Shown here piece after piece: positions 28,510-36,755 of a stretch of DNA of 64,000 nt. The stretch is from assembly GCF_000379845.1 (NCBI RefSeq), contig NZ_KB903770.1, forward strand, positions 124,001 to 188,000, written 5' to 3'. A program made the translations under genes and the position numbers. The notes under the pieces were generated by a model. It searched no databases. It saw nothing but the letters and a program-made list of their open reading frames with translations, and was not told the origin of the DNA. Position 1 is the stretch's first letter, and each line of letters opens with the position of its first letter. This DNA comes from Moraxella boevrei DSM 14165 (GTDB lineage: Bacteria > Pseudomonadota > Gammaproteobacteria > Pseudomonadales > Moraxellaceae).

Positions 28510-29928
28510 ATGACAGGCAAAACCCTTTACGATAAACTTTGGGACGACCATTTGGTCAAAGAGCGTGATGACGGCTCGGCACTGATTTATATTGACCGTC
28601 AATTATTGCACGAGGTAACCAGTCCGCAGGCGTTTGAGGGCTTGACTTTGGCAAATCGTACCCCTTGGCGTTTGTCGGCAAATATTGCCACGCCTGACCA
28701 CAACGTACCAACATCGGCTAAAGAACGCTCACAAGGTATTTCAGGCATTGAAGACGACACTTCTCGCATTCAAGTCAAAACGCTTGATGATAATTGCAAT
28801 GCCTTTGATATTGTGCAATTTGGCATTAATGACGAACGCCAAGGCATCGTTCATGTGGTTGGACCTGAACAGGGGCTGACCTTACCTGGTATGACGGTGG
28901 TCTGTGGCGATAGCCATACCGCAACGCATGGGGCATTGGGCTGTCTGGCTCACGGCATTGGCACATCTGAGGTGGAACATGTGCTTGCGACCCAATGCCT
29001 TGTCGCCAAAAAAATGAAAAATATGCTTGTGTGTGTGGACGGCAAACTTGGCAAAGGCGTAACGCCCAAAGATGTGATTTTGGCGATTATTGGCAAAATT
29101 GGCACGGCAGGCGGGACGGGCTATGCCATTGAGTTTGGTGGACAAGTGTTCCGTGATATGTCCATTGAAGGGCGTATGACTGTGTGTAATATGGCGATTG
29201 AAGGCGGTGCAAGGGTCGGGCTTGTGGCAGTGGACGACAAAACCATAGACTATGTCAAAGGTCGCCCCTATGCACCGACAGGCGATGAGTGGGACAAGGC
29301 GGTTGCCTATTGGAACACCCTAAAATCGGATAATGACGCTCATTTTGATGCGGTGGTGGTGCTAAATGGCGATGAGATTGAACCGCAAATCTCGTGGGGG
29401 ACTTCGCCTGAAATGGTGGTTGCTGTGTCGCAAAATGTGCCAACACTGGATATGGCAAAAGATGAAGTGCAAAAAAGCGACTGGGAGCGTGCTTATCGGT
29501 ATATGGGCCTCTCGGCAGGTCAGTCGCTGTCGGACATTCGCCTTGACCGTGTGTTTATCGGCTCGTGTACCAATTCTCGCATTGAAGATTTGCGAGAAGT
29601 TGCTAAAATCGTGGCAGGTAAAAAAGTCGCCCTAACCATTAAACAAGCGATGATTGTGGCAGGTTCGGGTCTTGTCAAAAAACAAGCCGAAAAAGAGGGT
29701 TTGGATAAGATTTTTGTGGACGCAGGTTTTGAGTGGCGGCAGCCGGGCTGTTCTATGTGCCTTGCGATGAACGCCGACAAACTGCAAGCAGGCGAGCATT
29801 GTGCCAGTACATCAAACCGTAACTTTGAAGGTCGTCAAGGTAATGGTGGTCGCACGCACCTAGTGTCCCCTGCCATGGCGGCAGCGGCGGCGATAGCGGG
29901 GCATTTTGTAGATGTGCGATTGGTTTAA
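28510..29928 (+). CDS. leuC: 3-isopropylmalate dehydratase large subunit
   Basis: A 472-residue aconitase-family subunit that with LeuD isomerises 2-isopropylmalate to 3-isopropylmalate in leucine synthesis. Visible are [13 protein letters not shown], the first [4Fe-4S] Cys in [16 protein letters not shown], the other two in [11 protein letters not shown], and the C-terminal [26 protein letters not shown] lies upstream of the ATG. leuD is found only 2.9 kb downstream because a block of accessory genes lies between them. Confidence 0.97.
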   Translation: MTGKTLYDKLWDDHLVKERDDGSALIYIDRQLLHEVTSPQAFEGLTLANRTPWRLSANIATPDHNVPTSAKERSQGISGIEDDTSRIQVKTLDDNCNAFDIVQFGINDERQGIVHVVGPEQGLTLPGMTVVCGDSHTATHGALGCLAHGIGTSEVEHVLATQCLVAKKMKNMLVCVDGKLGKGVTPKDVILAIIGKIGTAGGTGYAIEFGGQVFRDMSIEGRMTVCNMAIEGGARVGLVAVDDKTIDYVKGRPYAPTGDEWDKAVAYWNTLKSDNDAHFDAVVVLNGDEIEPQISWGTSPEMVVAVSQNVPTLDMAKDEVQKSDWERAYRYMGLSAGQSLSDIRLDRVFIGSCTNSRIEDLREVAKIVAGKKVALTIKQAMIVAGSGLVKKQAEKEGLDKIFVDAGFEWRQPGCSMCLAMNADKLQAGEHCASTSNRNFEGRQGNGGRTHLVSPAMAAAAAIAGHFVDVRLV

Positions 29929-30020
29929 TATCATTCTAATTATCTAAATTTTGTTTGACTTGATTTCTTAACTTGTTGTAGTATTATGTTTTTAAGTAAT
30001 TTTTTGTTAGAGGAACTGCT

Positions 30021-30429
30021 ATGGTGAAAAAAATTTTCTATATGCTTATTTGTTTAAGTTTTGTTTTGTTTTCTTCTGTTTCTTTTGCTGGTAAAAAAAC
30101 TCCAAAAAAAAATTGGTCGAACAACAACAGTTCAAACTACCAAAGCATCCAGTGTAGCTAATAGTACACCTGCTAGGGTTACTAACGGTGCTGTTTATAA
30201 GACTGATGCTGAGGCTACCAAAGGTGCTACTGCGTTGGGGTATACTAAAACTAATTATAGAACCAAAAGTGGTGCAGTTGTATTTAAAAAAGGTAATAGT
30301 TATATTTCAAGAGATGTAGATGGGCATAATGGCGGTGCTTGGAAAGAAGCATCGTCACCTGAAAAATTAAATAGCAAAGATACAAGAAACGGTACTTTTG
30401 ATGTTAATATGAACAGAATTGGAGATTAA
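30021..30429 (+). pseudogene. Secreted Ntox21-like toxin gene, split between two frames at an A9 run
   Basis: The ATG at 30021 (AGAGGA upstream) encodes a clear signal peptide (MVKKIFYMLICLSFVLFSSV, ending SFA) and then reaches a stop in that frame near 30160. The next frame, open from about 30058 to 30429, encodes a polymorphic-toxin-like domain: VYKTDAEATKGATALGY, NSYISRDVDGHNGGAWK, TRNGTFDVNMNRIGD. SRDVDGH, RNGT and RIGD fit the motifs I recall for the predicted RNase family Ntox21. Removing one A from the run of nine at 30104-30112 joins the two into one protein of about 135 residues. The gene may be inactive, phase-variable, or expressed by slippage at A9. An immunity-like gene follows directly. 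Confidence 0.72.
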
Positions 30430-30432
30430 GTG

Positions 30433-30804
30433 ATGAATGATTTTTTTGATTTTTATAGAAATGTAACATTCTCTCAAAATTATGATGAAAATTCCTTTAT
30501 TGGTAAATGGATTGATTACAGTATTTGGTCTGATGAAGAGTATTTGAAGTTAGAAAATTCACTTCTTAATATTCAAAAAGAATATCCATACCCCAATGAT
30601 TTGCCAAGAGAAATAGTTGTATGCCTATTTCGAATTATCGAACTAATGATAGTGCCAAATTGGTTAGATTTTAACATTGAAAAATCTAATCCAAATGATA
30701 GCAGTGATATTTTTGATAGATTTGAGCGATTAAAAGTTATTTCTTGGTGTATATTATCTGGTAATGATATAAAGGAAATAGAATTTGGCTACAATCCTAG
30801 TTGA
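30433..30804 (+). CDS. Putative immunity protein for the upstream toxin
   Basis: A 123-residue acidic, soluble protein (124 if an adjacent GTG at 30430 is used). GGAGAT inside the end of the toxin gene serves as ribosome-binding site, so the two are tightly coupled. Acidic character, small size, a start like NDFFDFYRNVTFSQNYDENS and position directly behind a toxin domain are typical of polymorphic-toxin immunity genes. The stretch SFIGKWIDYSIWSDEEYLK looks family-like (possibly Imm41-type), but I am not sure. The ORF is intact although its toxin is frameshifted. Confidence 0.62.
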   Translation: MNDFFDFYRNVTFSQNYDENSFIGKWIDYSIWSDEEYLKLENSLLNIQKEYPYPNDLPREIVVCLFRIIELMIVPNWLDFNIEKSNPNDSSDIFDRFERLKVISWCILSGNDIKEIEFGYNPS

Positions 30805-30822
30805 TGTATTTTTATTTTATTC

Positions 30823-30863
30823 AAAAATAAGGCAGTCTATTAAATAGGCTTTGCCTTATTTTT
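30823..30863 (+). terminator. Terminator after the toxin/immunity pair
   Basis: A perfect 12-bp stem (AAAAATAAGGCA with TGCCTTATTTTT) encloses a 17-base centre and ends in a T run. It closes the toxin/immunity unit and would separate it from the genes that follow. Confidence 0.75.
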
Positions 30864-30930
30864 AAAATCAAAAAAAATTATAATAAGTTAAGATTTTTTA
30901 ATTTTAAAAGTTCAATAAACGGAGTATATA

Positions 30931-31137
30931 ATGCCTTTTACAGTCGCCCAAATTGTGGGAGTGGCACAACAATTAGACACAAGTCATCAATTGTAAATTA
31001 TTGAGCAGTTACAAAAATTGGTGGAACAAAAACCGCTTGACGATTTTTCGCAATACACCAAATTATCACGATTAAAATACCGTCCAGATGTTGTTGTTGG
31101 AAATTCTGATGATTTGGAAATTAAACTTGGAGCTTTT
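30931..31137 (+). pseudogene. Remnant of a small antitoxin-like gene with an internal stop
   Basis: From the ATG at 30931 (GGAG upstream) one frame runs MPFTVAQIVGVAQQLDTSHQ, then TAA at 30994-30996, and continues open as IIEQLQKLVEQKPLDDFSQ up to the lipoprotein start. The text across the stop (a VAQQL..S..QL then IIEQLQKL pattern) resembles the short helical start of small antitoxins, and no toxin follows. Read as a gene broken by one nonsense mutation. Family is uncertain. Confidence 0.45.
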
Positions 31138-31446
31138 ATGAAAAAATTATTATTAGTACTACCGATGTTAAGTCTTTTAAGTGCTTGTGTTATTACAGAC
31201 CCTACTGGCAAGGTTGTACCGATTGTCATACAAACGCCAAGCCCCCAAGCGGTGATTATCAATGGTCAAATCAAAGACCCCAACGCACCGATTTATGTGT
31301 GTCAAATTAAGCCGTTTATAGATACTTTTAAAGCCGAAAACACAAACCGTGGCAAAGCGATTTTGGACACCCAAAAACAATGCCTTGCCAAAAACAATGC
31401 AATGTTTTGTGAAGTCAAAGACATTGAATGCACCGAATACAAATGA
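31138..31446 (+). CDS. Small lipoprotein of unknown function
   Basis: The ATG at 31138 opens a lipoprotein signal (MKKLLLVLPMLSLLSACVIT, lipobox LSAC), giving a 102-residue protein. The mature part contains four further Cys (YVCQIK, QKQCLAK, MFCEVKDIECTEYK), which could form disulfides in the periplasm. The frame is open further upstream but that part belongs to the degenerate antitoxin-like gene. GGAG precedes the ATG. I do not recognise the family. Confidence 0.68.
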   Translation: MKKLLLVLPMLSLLSACVITDPTGKVVPIVIQTPSPQAVIINGQIKDPNAPIYVCQIKPFIDTFKAENTNRGKAILDTQKQCLAKNNAMFCEVKDIECTEYK

Positions 31447-31512
31447 TGAGTTATGGTGAACTTGTTAAAACTTTAAATTTAACTGATTTTTTTTGTTTAA
31501 AAGGAAAACTGT

Positions 31513-32046
31513 ATGAACGATTTAGCCCAAAACACCTACCTAGATGTACGCAATCCCACCCAGCCAAAAGGCGATATGGTGCTAACTTGTGATGATATTG
31601 GCGAAGGTAGCACGCTGTCCAATGACTATGTCGCCAATATTTGGGGTTATAAAGGGGGCAATATCAGCCCTAATCTGAAATGGCAAAACGCCCCAAAAAA
31701 CACCCAAAGTTTTGTGCTAACAATGTACGACCCAGACGCCCCAACAGGCTCGGGCTTTTGGCATTGGAATGTGTTTAATATTCCTGCTGAGTGGAGTGAA
31801 TTACCAAAAGGTAAGTCCAATGATTTTGGCAATGGTATTATTGAGCTAAAAAATGATGCAGGACTGGACGGTTTTATGGGGGCATTTCCCCCAAAAGGCG
31901 ATAAACCGCACCGCTATATTTTTACGCTGTATGCCTTAAATCAAAAATTGGATTTGGACAATAACATTAGCCCTGCGGTTTTGGGATTTAATTTAAATGG
32001 CAAAGTGTTGGCAACAGCAAGTTTGACGGCTTATTATAGTTGGTAA
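31513..32046 (+). CDS. YbhB/YbcL-type phosphatidylethanolamine-binding (PEBP) family protein
   Basis: A 177-residue PEBP-fold protein. Conserved anion-pocket motifs are visible: GGNISPNLKWQNAPKNTQSF, LTMYDPDAPTGSGFWHWNVF and a late PHRYIFTLYALN. There is no signal peptide, so it is probably cytoplasmic. The biological role of bacterial members is unclear. It sits in the accessory segment between leuC and leuD. The ribosome-binding site AAAAGGA is good. Confidence 0.9.
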   Translation: MNDLAQNTYLDVRNPTQPKGDMVLTCDDIGEGSTLSNDYVANIWGYKGGNISPNLKWQNAPKNTQSFVLTMYDPDAPTGSGFWHWNVFNIPAEWSELPKGKSNDFGNGIIELKNDAGLDGFMGAFPPKGDKPHRYIFTLYALNQKLDLDNNISPAVLGFNLNGKVLATASLTAYYSW

Positions 32047-32059
32047 ATGGGAGCCTAAA

Positions 32060-32443
32060 ATGCCTATTGAAATTGTGGAGCATTATTATCAAATGATACA
32101 GCATTTAAACAATGCCGATAAAATGGTATTGGTTGAAAAAATCATTCATTCGGTTAATAATCCATTACAGTCATTAAATGCAAATAATCAAGACGGTTTA
32201 TTGGGTTTTTTGGAAGATAAAAAAAATTCCCAAGACATTCAAAGTTTTTCCAATGATGTGATATTACAAAAAGATATTGATGAATATTCGTCTTTGGATT
32301 ATTTGGCGGTGAGCGAAGATAAAACCGATAAAGATTGGATTACCAATTTTTTGGCAATGACCGAAAAGGCATCGCAAAATATTGCCACGCATTTACCACA
32401 AAATGAGCGTGGTTGGACACGAGATGATATCTATGAGCGATAA
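32060..32443 (+). CDS. Putative antitoxin of the second PIN toxin
   Basis: A 127-residue acidic protein directly before a PIN toxin gene (3-bp gap). It begins MPIEIVEHYYQMIQHLNNAD and then KMVLVEKIIHSV, a helical start. The middle is low-complexity acidic and polar, and the end is NERGWTRDDIYER. A C-terminal tail ending in W-x-R-[DE]-x-[IL]-Y-[ED]-R is common in antitoxins preceding PIN toxins. No DNA-binding domain can be named with confidence. Confidence 0.7.
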   Translation: MPIEIVEHYYQMIQHLNNADKMVLVEKIIHSVNNPLQSLNANNQDGLLGFLEDKKNSQDIQSFSNDVILQKDIDEYSSLDYLAVSEDKTDKDWITNFLAMTEKASQNIATHLPQNERGWTRDDIYER

Positions 32444-32446
32444 AGT

Positions 32447-32863
32447 ATGAGCGATAAAGCCTTTATTGATACCAACATTTTGGTTTATACGGTTGATGGG
32501 CGGTTTCCAGAAAAACGCCAAATGGCTTTGGATTTAATCACAAATTTGCAAATCAATCAAAATCTTGTGATTTCTACCCAAGTTTTGCAAGAGTTTTATA
32601 ATGTTACCACCTATAAACTTAAATTAGACCCAGTCCAAATGCAAAATACGGTTGCTAATTTGAGTAAATTGCCCATTGTATTGACCGATGTTTCGCTAAT
32701 TGAACAAGGTATTAAGGTAAGCATTCATCATAAATTAAGATTGTGGGACGCTTTAATGATTGTCGCTGGATATAGAGCCGATTGCAAAATAATGTATTCC
32801 GAAGATTTAACGCACGGGCAAATCATTCAAGGCATTCGCATATTAAACCCTTTTAAACTCTAA
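32447..32863 (+). CDS. PIN-domain toxin (VapC-like RNase), second locus
   Basis: A 138-residue PIN protein with [13 protein letters not shown] (first Asp), [12 protein letters not shown] (Glu), [13 protein letters not shown] (Asp) and [12 protein letters not shown] (Asp), the full acidic set for a metal-dependent RNase. It follows its antitoxin closely and lies 13 bp before leuD, so it is part of the leu transcript unless a promoter intervenes. It is clearly a different subfamily from the PIN toxin at 12.0 kb, so the two loci are separate acquisitions. Confidence 0.86.
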   Translation: MSDKAFIDTNILVYTVDGRFPEKRQMALDLITNLQINQNLVISTQVLQEFYNVTTYKLKLDPVQMQNTVANLSKLPIVLTDVSLIEQGIKVSIHHKLRLWDALMIVAGYRADCKIMYSEDLTHGQIIQGIRILNPFKL

Positions 32864-32876
32864 TAAGGCAAAAATT

Positions 32877-33527
32877 ATGAAACAATACACCACCGAAATT
32901 GGCATTGTTGCCCCATTAGACCGTGCCAATGTGGATACGGATTTGATTATTCCTAAGCAGTTTTTAAAATCGATTAAACGCACAGGCTTTGGCGATAATT
33001 TGTTTGATGAACTGCGTTATTTGGACGAAGGCTATTTGGGGCAAGACATCAATGCACGCCCCAAAAACCCTGATTTTGTGCTAAATCAAGATCGCTATCA
33101 AGGGGCAACGATTTTGCTTGCTCGCACCAATTTTGGCTGTGGGTCAAGCCGTGAACACGCCCCTTGGGCATTGAATGAATATGGCTTTCGCACCGTGATT
33201 GCCCCAAGTTTTGCCGATATTTTCTTTAATAACTGTTTTAAAAACGGAATGCTCCCTGTGATATTGTCAGAGGCACAAGTTGATGAACTCTTTAAAGAGT
33301 GTTTTGATACTGTCGGCTATCAATTAACCGTAGATTTACAAAATCAAAAAGTGATTAGCCCAAGTGGTAAAGAATATCATTTTGAAGTGGACGCATTTCG
33401 CAAGCATTGTTTATTAAATGGGCTTGATGATATTGGACTAACTTTGCAAAATGCCGATGATATTAAAGCCTTTGAAGAAAAAACCAAAGCGGATAGACCG
33501 TGGGTGTTTAGAGAGTTAAATGCTTAA
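32877..33527 (+). CDS. leuD: 3-isopropylmalate dehydratase small subunit
   Basis: A 216-residue partner of LeuC carrying the swivel domain. Typical text includes [19 protein letters not shown] at the start, [14 protein letters not shown] with the substrate-binding SSRE, and [17 protein letters not shown]. The length is normal for LeuD. It lies after the accessory block and 180 bp before leuB, with a palindromic mini-element in that gap. Confidence 0.96.
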   Translation: MKQYTTEIGIVAPLDRANVDTDLIIPKQFLKSIKRTGFGDNLFDELRYLDEGYLGQDINARPKNPDFVLNQDRYQGATILLARTNFGCGSSREHAPWALNEYGFRTVIAPSFADIFFNNCFKNGMLPVILSEAQVDELFKECFDTVGYQLTVDLQNQKVISPSGKEYHFEVDAFRKHCLLNGLDDIGLTLQNADDIKAFEEKTKADRPWVFRELNA

Positions 33528-33550
33528 TTGCTCATTAAATATTTGATTGT

Positions 33551-33674
33551 GTAAGGTGCGTATCACGCACCAATTTAAAATACTGTTTATAATTTTAAAT
33601 GGATAAGTTTTTATATAAAAATATCATTGTATTTTTATATTATTTATATTAAAGGGTGCGTAATACGCACCTAC
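33551..33674. mobile_element. MITE-like palindromic mini-element between leuD and leuB
   Basis: Two palindromes, GGTGCGTATCACGCACC (33555-33571) and GGTGCGTAATACGCACC (33655-33671), lie in an about 124-bp AT-rich segment. Its outer ends, GTAAGGTGCG and CGCACCTAC, are nearly inverted to each other. Each arm could fold, and so could the whole element. The GGTGCGTA..ACGCACC palindrome resembles small dispersed repeats of other bacteria. There is no coding capacity. Confidence 0.6.
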
Positions 33675-33707
33675 AGTAAGTATTTAAATTTAAAAAAGGA
33701 AATCCCT

Positions 33708-34775
33708 ATGAAACACATTGCAATCCTAAATGGCGACGGTATAGGACCTGAAATTGTCGCCCAAGCCGTTAAAGTTTTGGATAAACTCATTGAACAAGGC
33801 TTACAAGTTTCTTATGAATACGCCAAATTGGGCGGAGAAGCCTATGATGCTTATGGCTCACCATATCCTAATGAGACCCAAGAAATCGTGAGAAAAGCCG
33901 ATGCGGTGCTATTAGGGGCGGTGGGTTCTCCGCAATACGACAATTTAGACCGCCCCTTACGCCCAGAGCGAGGGCTTTTGGCAATTCGCAAAGATTTAAA
34001 TTTATTTGCTAATTTACGCCCTGCCATTTTATATAAAGAACTTGCTAATGCCTCTACTTTAAAACCAGAAGTGGTGGCGGGACTTGATATTTTAATCGTA
34101 CGAGAATTAACGGGCGATATTTATTTTGGCGAACCACGGGGCATTATTACCAACGATAAAGGCGAGCGTGAAGGCTTTAATACCATGCGATATAGCGAGA
34201 GTGAAATTCGCCGTATTGCCAAAGTGTCCTTTGAGTCCGCCCAAAAACGGGGTAAAAAATTGTGTTCGGTGGATAAAGCCAATGTGCTGGAGACGACCGA
34301 ACTTTGGAAAGAAATTTTTAATGAAGTCGCCAAAGACTATCCAGATGTCGAGCTTAGCCATATGTATGTGGATAATTGTGCGATGCAACTGGTCAAAAAC
34401 CCCAAGCAATTTGATGTGGTGGCGACAGGCAATATTTTTGGCGATATTCTCTCCGACCAAGCGTCAATGCTGACAGGCTCTATTGGAATGCTCCCGTCAG
34501 CAAGCCTTGATGAAAATGGCAAAGGACTTTATGAGCCAAGCCACGGCTCTGCTCCTGACATTGCAGGTCAAAATAAGGCGAATCCACTCGCAACCATTTT
34601 ATCGCTTGCGATGATGCTTCGGTATAGCTTAAACGATGAAAAGTGTGCCAAGCAAGTGGAGAATGCCGTGCAAGCGGTATTGGCGGACGACTATCGCACC
34701 AAAGATATTTATGAGGACGGCACAACGCTTGTGGGCTGTGAGCAAATGGGGGATTTGGTGGTGGATAGGTTGTAA
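33708..34775 (+). CDS. leuB: 3-isopropylmalate dehydrogenase
   Basis: A 355-residue NAD-dependent enzyme oxidising 3-isopropylmalate in leucine synthesis. The start is the ATG at 33708 with AAAAAGGAAA upstream. It begins [17 protein letters not shown], and the longer frame upstream is derived from the mini-element. Conserved parts are [32 protein letters not shown], the [13 protein letters not shown] loop, and [20 protein letters not shown] followed by [14 protein letters not shown]. Length is normal. Several antisense ORFs over it are shadows. Confidence 0.97.
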   Translation: MKHIAILNGDGIGPEIVAQAVKVLDKLIEQGLQVSYEYAKLGGEAYDAYGSPYPNETQEIVRKADAVLLGAVGSPQYDNLDRPLRPERGLLAIRKDLNLFANLRPAILYKELANASTLKPEVVAGLDILIVRELTGDIYFGEPRGIITNDKGEREGFNTMRYSESEIRRIAKVSFESAQKRGKKLCSVDKANVLETTELWKEIFNEVAKDYPDVELSHMYVDNCAMQLVKNPKQFDVVATGNIFGDILSDQASMLTGSIGMLPSASLDENGKGLYEPSHGSAPDIAGQNKANPLATILSLAMMLRYSLNDEKCAKQVENAVQAVLADDYRTKDIYEDGTTLVGCEQMGDLVVDRL

Positions 34776-34815
34776 CTGATAGCACTCAAAAATAAGTTTG
34801 TTCCATAAATTTCTC

Positions 34816-35055
34816 CTAAACATCAGATTGATTAAACCAATCCGTCCGCCTTAAATCCTGCTTACATTGCCGTCTTTGTTTTTTGCGGGCAAGGACGACA
34901 TCGTCTTTATCGTGCAATCCGCCTTTTTGCAATAGTGGATTTAGGGCGAGATAGTTTCTGGGTTTAATGGGTTTTTGCGATTGGGCAATTAAATTAGGAT
35001 TTTTTGCTAATTGTTTGCCAAGTTTAATGAGGGATTTTTGGGTTTTAGATTTCAT
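34816..35055 (-). CDS. Small very basic protein of unknown function
   Basis: An about 79-residue protein starting at the ATG at 35055 (or four codons earlier at 35067). It is rich in Lys and Arg (MKSKTQKSLIKLGKQLAKNP, then RKKQRRQCKQDLRRTDWF). No known domain is recognised; the charge suggests nucleic-acid binding or a phage or plasmid-like origin. It is convergent with leuB and lies 17 bp after the next gene on its strand. Confidence 0.5.
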   Translation of the reverse strand: MKSKTQKSLIKLGKQLAKNPNLIAQSQKPIKPRNYLALNPLLQKGGLHDKDDVVLARKKQRRQCKQDLRRTDWFNQSDV

Positions 35056-35072
35056 TTTTATACTCACTGAAT

Positions 35073-35546
35073 TTATTCTGTATAATTAGCAATATATTTC
35101 AACAGTTCATTTAACAAAGCAACATACTCATCAACAGTAATTTGAACTGTTAAAAATTCTGCATTGTCATCAATTTTACCAAAAAATAACAAGTCGTTAT
35201 CTTGTTTAATAACGGCAATATCCGCATTTTTGGTTGATAAGTCATAACTAAAAAAGTCCAATTTATTATCAATATATTGATAAATTGGCATTTTTTGTTC
35301 AGTCATCACATCAAATAAATTCTCAACTGTTTCGCCTTGATAATTTTCTTTTAAACGAAATAAACTTTCATTGTTAAAATCATCAATTTCTTTTTGAATA
35401 CTATTAACAACCATTGCATAATAATGAAAGCAGTCATTCACAGTCAAACAATGGTTGGCAAAATAAACATTCATTTCAATTAAGCCATTATTGGTAGATA
35501 AAATTTCATAAGCAATTTTATTTTTATTGCCAATCATTTTCATCAT
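35073..35546 (-). CDS. Uncharacterised acidic protein next to broken rtcB
   Basis: A 157-residue soluble acidic protein (MMKMIGNKNKIAYEILSTNN, ending LLKYIANYTE). Its ATG follows the rtcB stop by zero to a few bases, with AAGGGG at the end of rtcB as ribosome-binding site, so it was probably expressed as part of an rtcB operon. I do not recognise the family. Small acidic single-domain proteins of this kind are often immunity or antitoxin proteins, but nothing here shows it. Confidence 0.55.
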   Translation of the reverse strand: MMKMIGNKNKIAYEILSTNNGLIEMNVYFANHCLTVNDCFHYYAMVVNSIQKEIDDFNNESLFRLKENYQGETVENLFDVMTEQKMPIYQYIDNKLDFFSYDLSTKNADIAVIKQDNDLLFFGKIDDNAEFLTVQITVDEYVALLNELLKYIANYTE

Positions 35547-36755
35547 TTACCCCTTAATACACATCACTTGTTTGAGCGTATGCACCACCTCCACCAAATC
35601 ATTTTGATTTGCCATGACCGCATCAATGTCTTTATACGCCTGTGGAATTTCGTCCATGACGCCTTTGTCTTTTCAGCATTCAATGCCTACTGTTTGGGCT
35701 TTTAAATCATCAAGTGTAAAAGAACGAATCGCCTTACCACGACTAAGCCTACGCCCAGATCCATGTGAACAAGAACAAAAACTCTCGCTATTACCCTTGC
35801 CTTTGACAATATAGGACTTTGCTCCCATAGAGCCTGGAATAATCCCAAGTTCACCGTCATAAGCACTAATCGCCCCTTTTCTGGTAATATAAACTTGACT
35901 ATCAAAATGTGTCTCTTGGCTGACATAATTATGATGACAATTAATCGCTTCTTTTGTTGGCACAAAATGGGGCAATTCATTTTTTAAGACATTTAAAATA
36001 AGTCGCATCATCTCACGCCGATTTTCAAAGGCATAATCCTGAGCCCATTGTACCGCTTCCATATAATCATCAAAACTTTGTGAGCCAAGGGCAAAATAAG
36101 ACAATTCACGATCAGGGATAAAACCAAGCCGAGTTTCACATTCTTTTTTGGCAAGCGTAATAAAATACTCGCCAATACACGCCCCAATGCCACGACTTCC
36201 CGAATGGAGCATTATCCAAACATCATCATTTTCGTCCACACACAATTCAATAAAATGGTTACCACCGCCAAGCGTGCCAAGTTGTTTTGCCCAAGTGCGG
36301 TCAAAATTACGGAGCATTTTGGTTAAGCCTTTGTGCTTATCAGTAATTTTTTTTAGACGAATGGCAAGGAGGTCAAGCGTACTCATTTTCACCGAAATGC
36401 TTTGATGACAATTAAAGCCAACAGGGACTTTTTGCTCAATAGCAGAGCGAATTTTACCAAGGCTATCAGGTAATTGTGAACCTTTAATGGATAATCGCAC
36501 TGCATTCATGCCACAACCAATATCCACCCCAACCGCAGACGGAATCAGGGCGTCTTTGGTCGGAATCACGCTACCGACTGTTGCCCCTTTGCCAATATGC
36601 ACATCAGGCATCACGGCAATGTGTGAATGAATAAAAGGGAGCTAGCTTAATGTGCGTAATTGGCGAATGGCATCGTCTTCAATGTCATTGGTAAAAATTT
36701 TAACAGGCACACCTTTTGCAACGGCATTTTTATTTAAAGTTAATTGGATTGGCAT
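35547..36755 (-). pseudogene. rtcB: RNA-splicing ligase RtcB, interrupted by two in-frame stop codons
   Basis: One frame of 403 codons, close to the 408 residues of E. coli RtcB, encodes the whole protein from MPIQLTLNKNAVAKG to LVEVVHTLKQVMCIKG. It has two nonsense codons: TAG at codon 38 (36642-36644), where E. coli has Lys in TAKMPFIF, and TGA at codon 361 (35673-35675), where E. coli has Arg in ECRKD. Between them all key parts are intact: MPDVHIGKGATVGSVIP, GVDIGCGMNA with the metal Cys, LGTLGGGNHFIEL, HSGSRGIG, INCHHNYV and the guanylylated-His region CSCSHGSGR. RtcB joins 2',3'-cyclic phosphate and 5'-OH RNA ends. It is either recently inactivated or read through. Confidence 0.9.

Noticed and set aside
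34107-34823. Several antisense ORFs over leuB
   Set aside because: leuB is complete and highly conserved here; these are shadows of its codon pattern without ribosome-binding sites.
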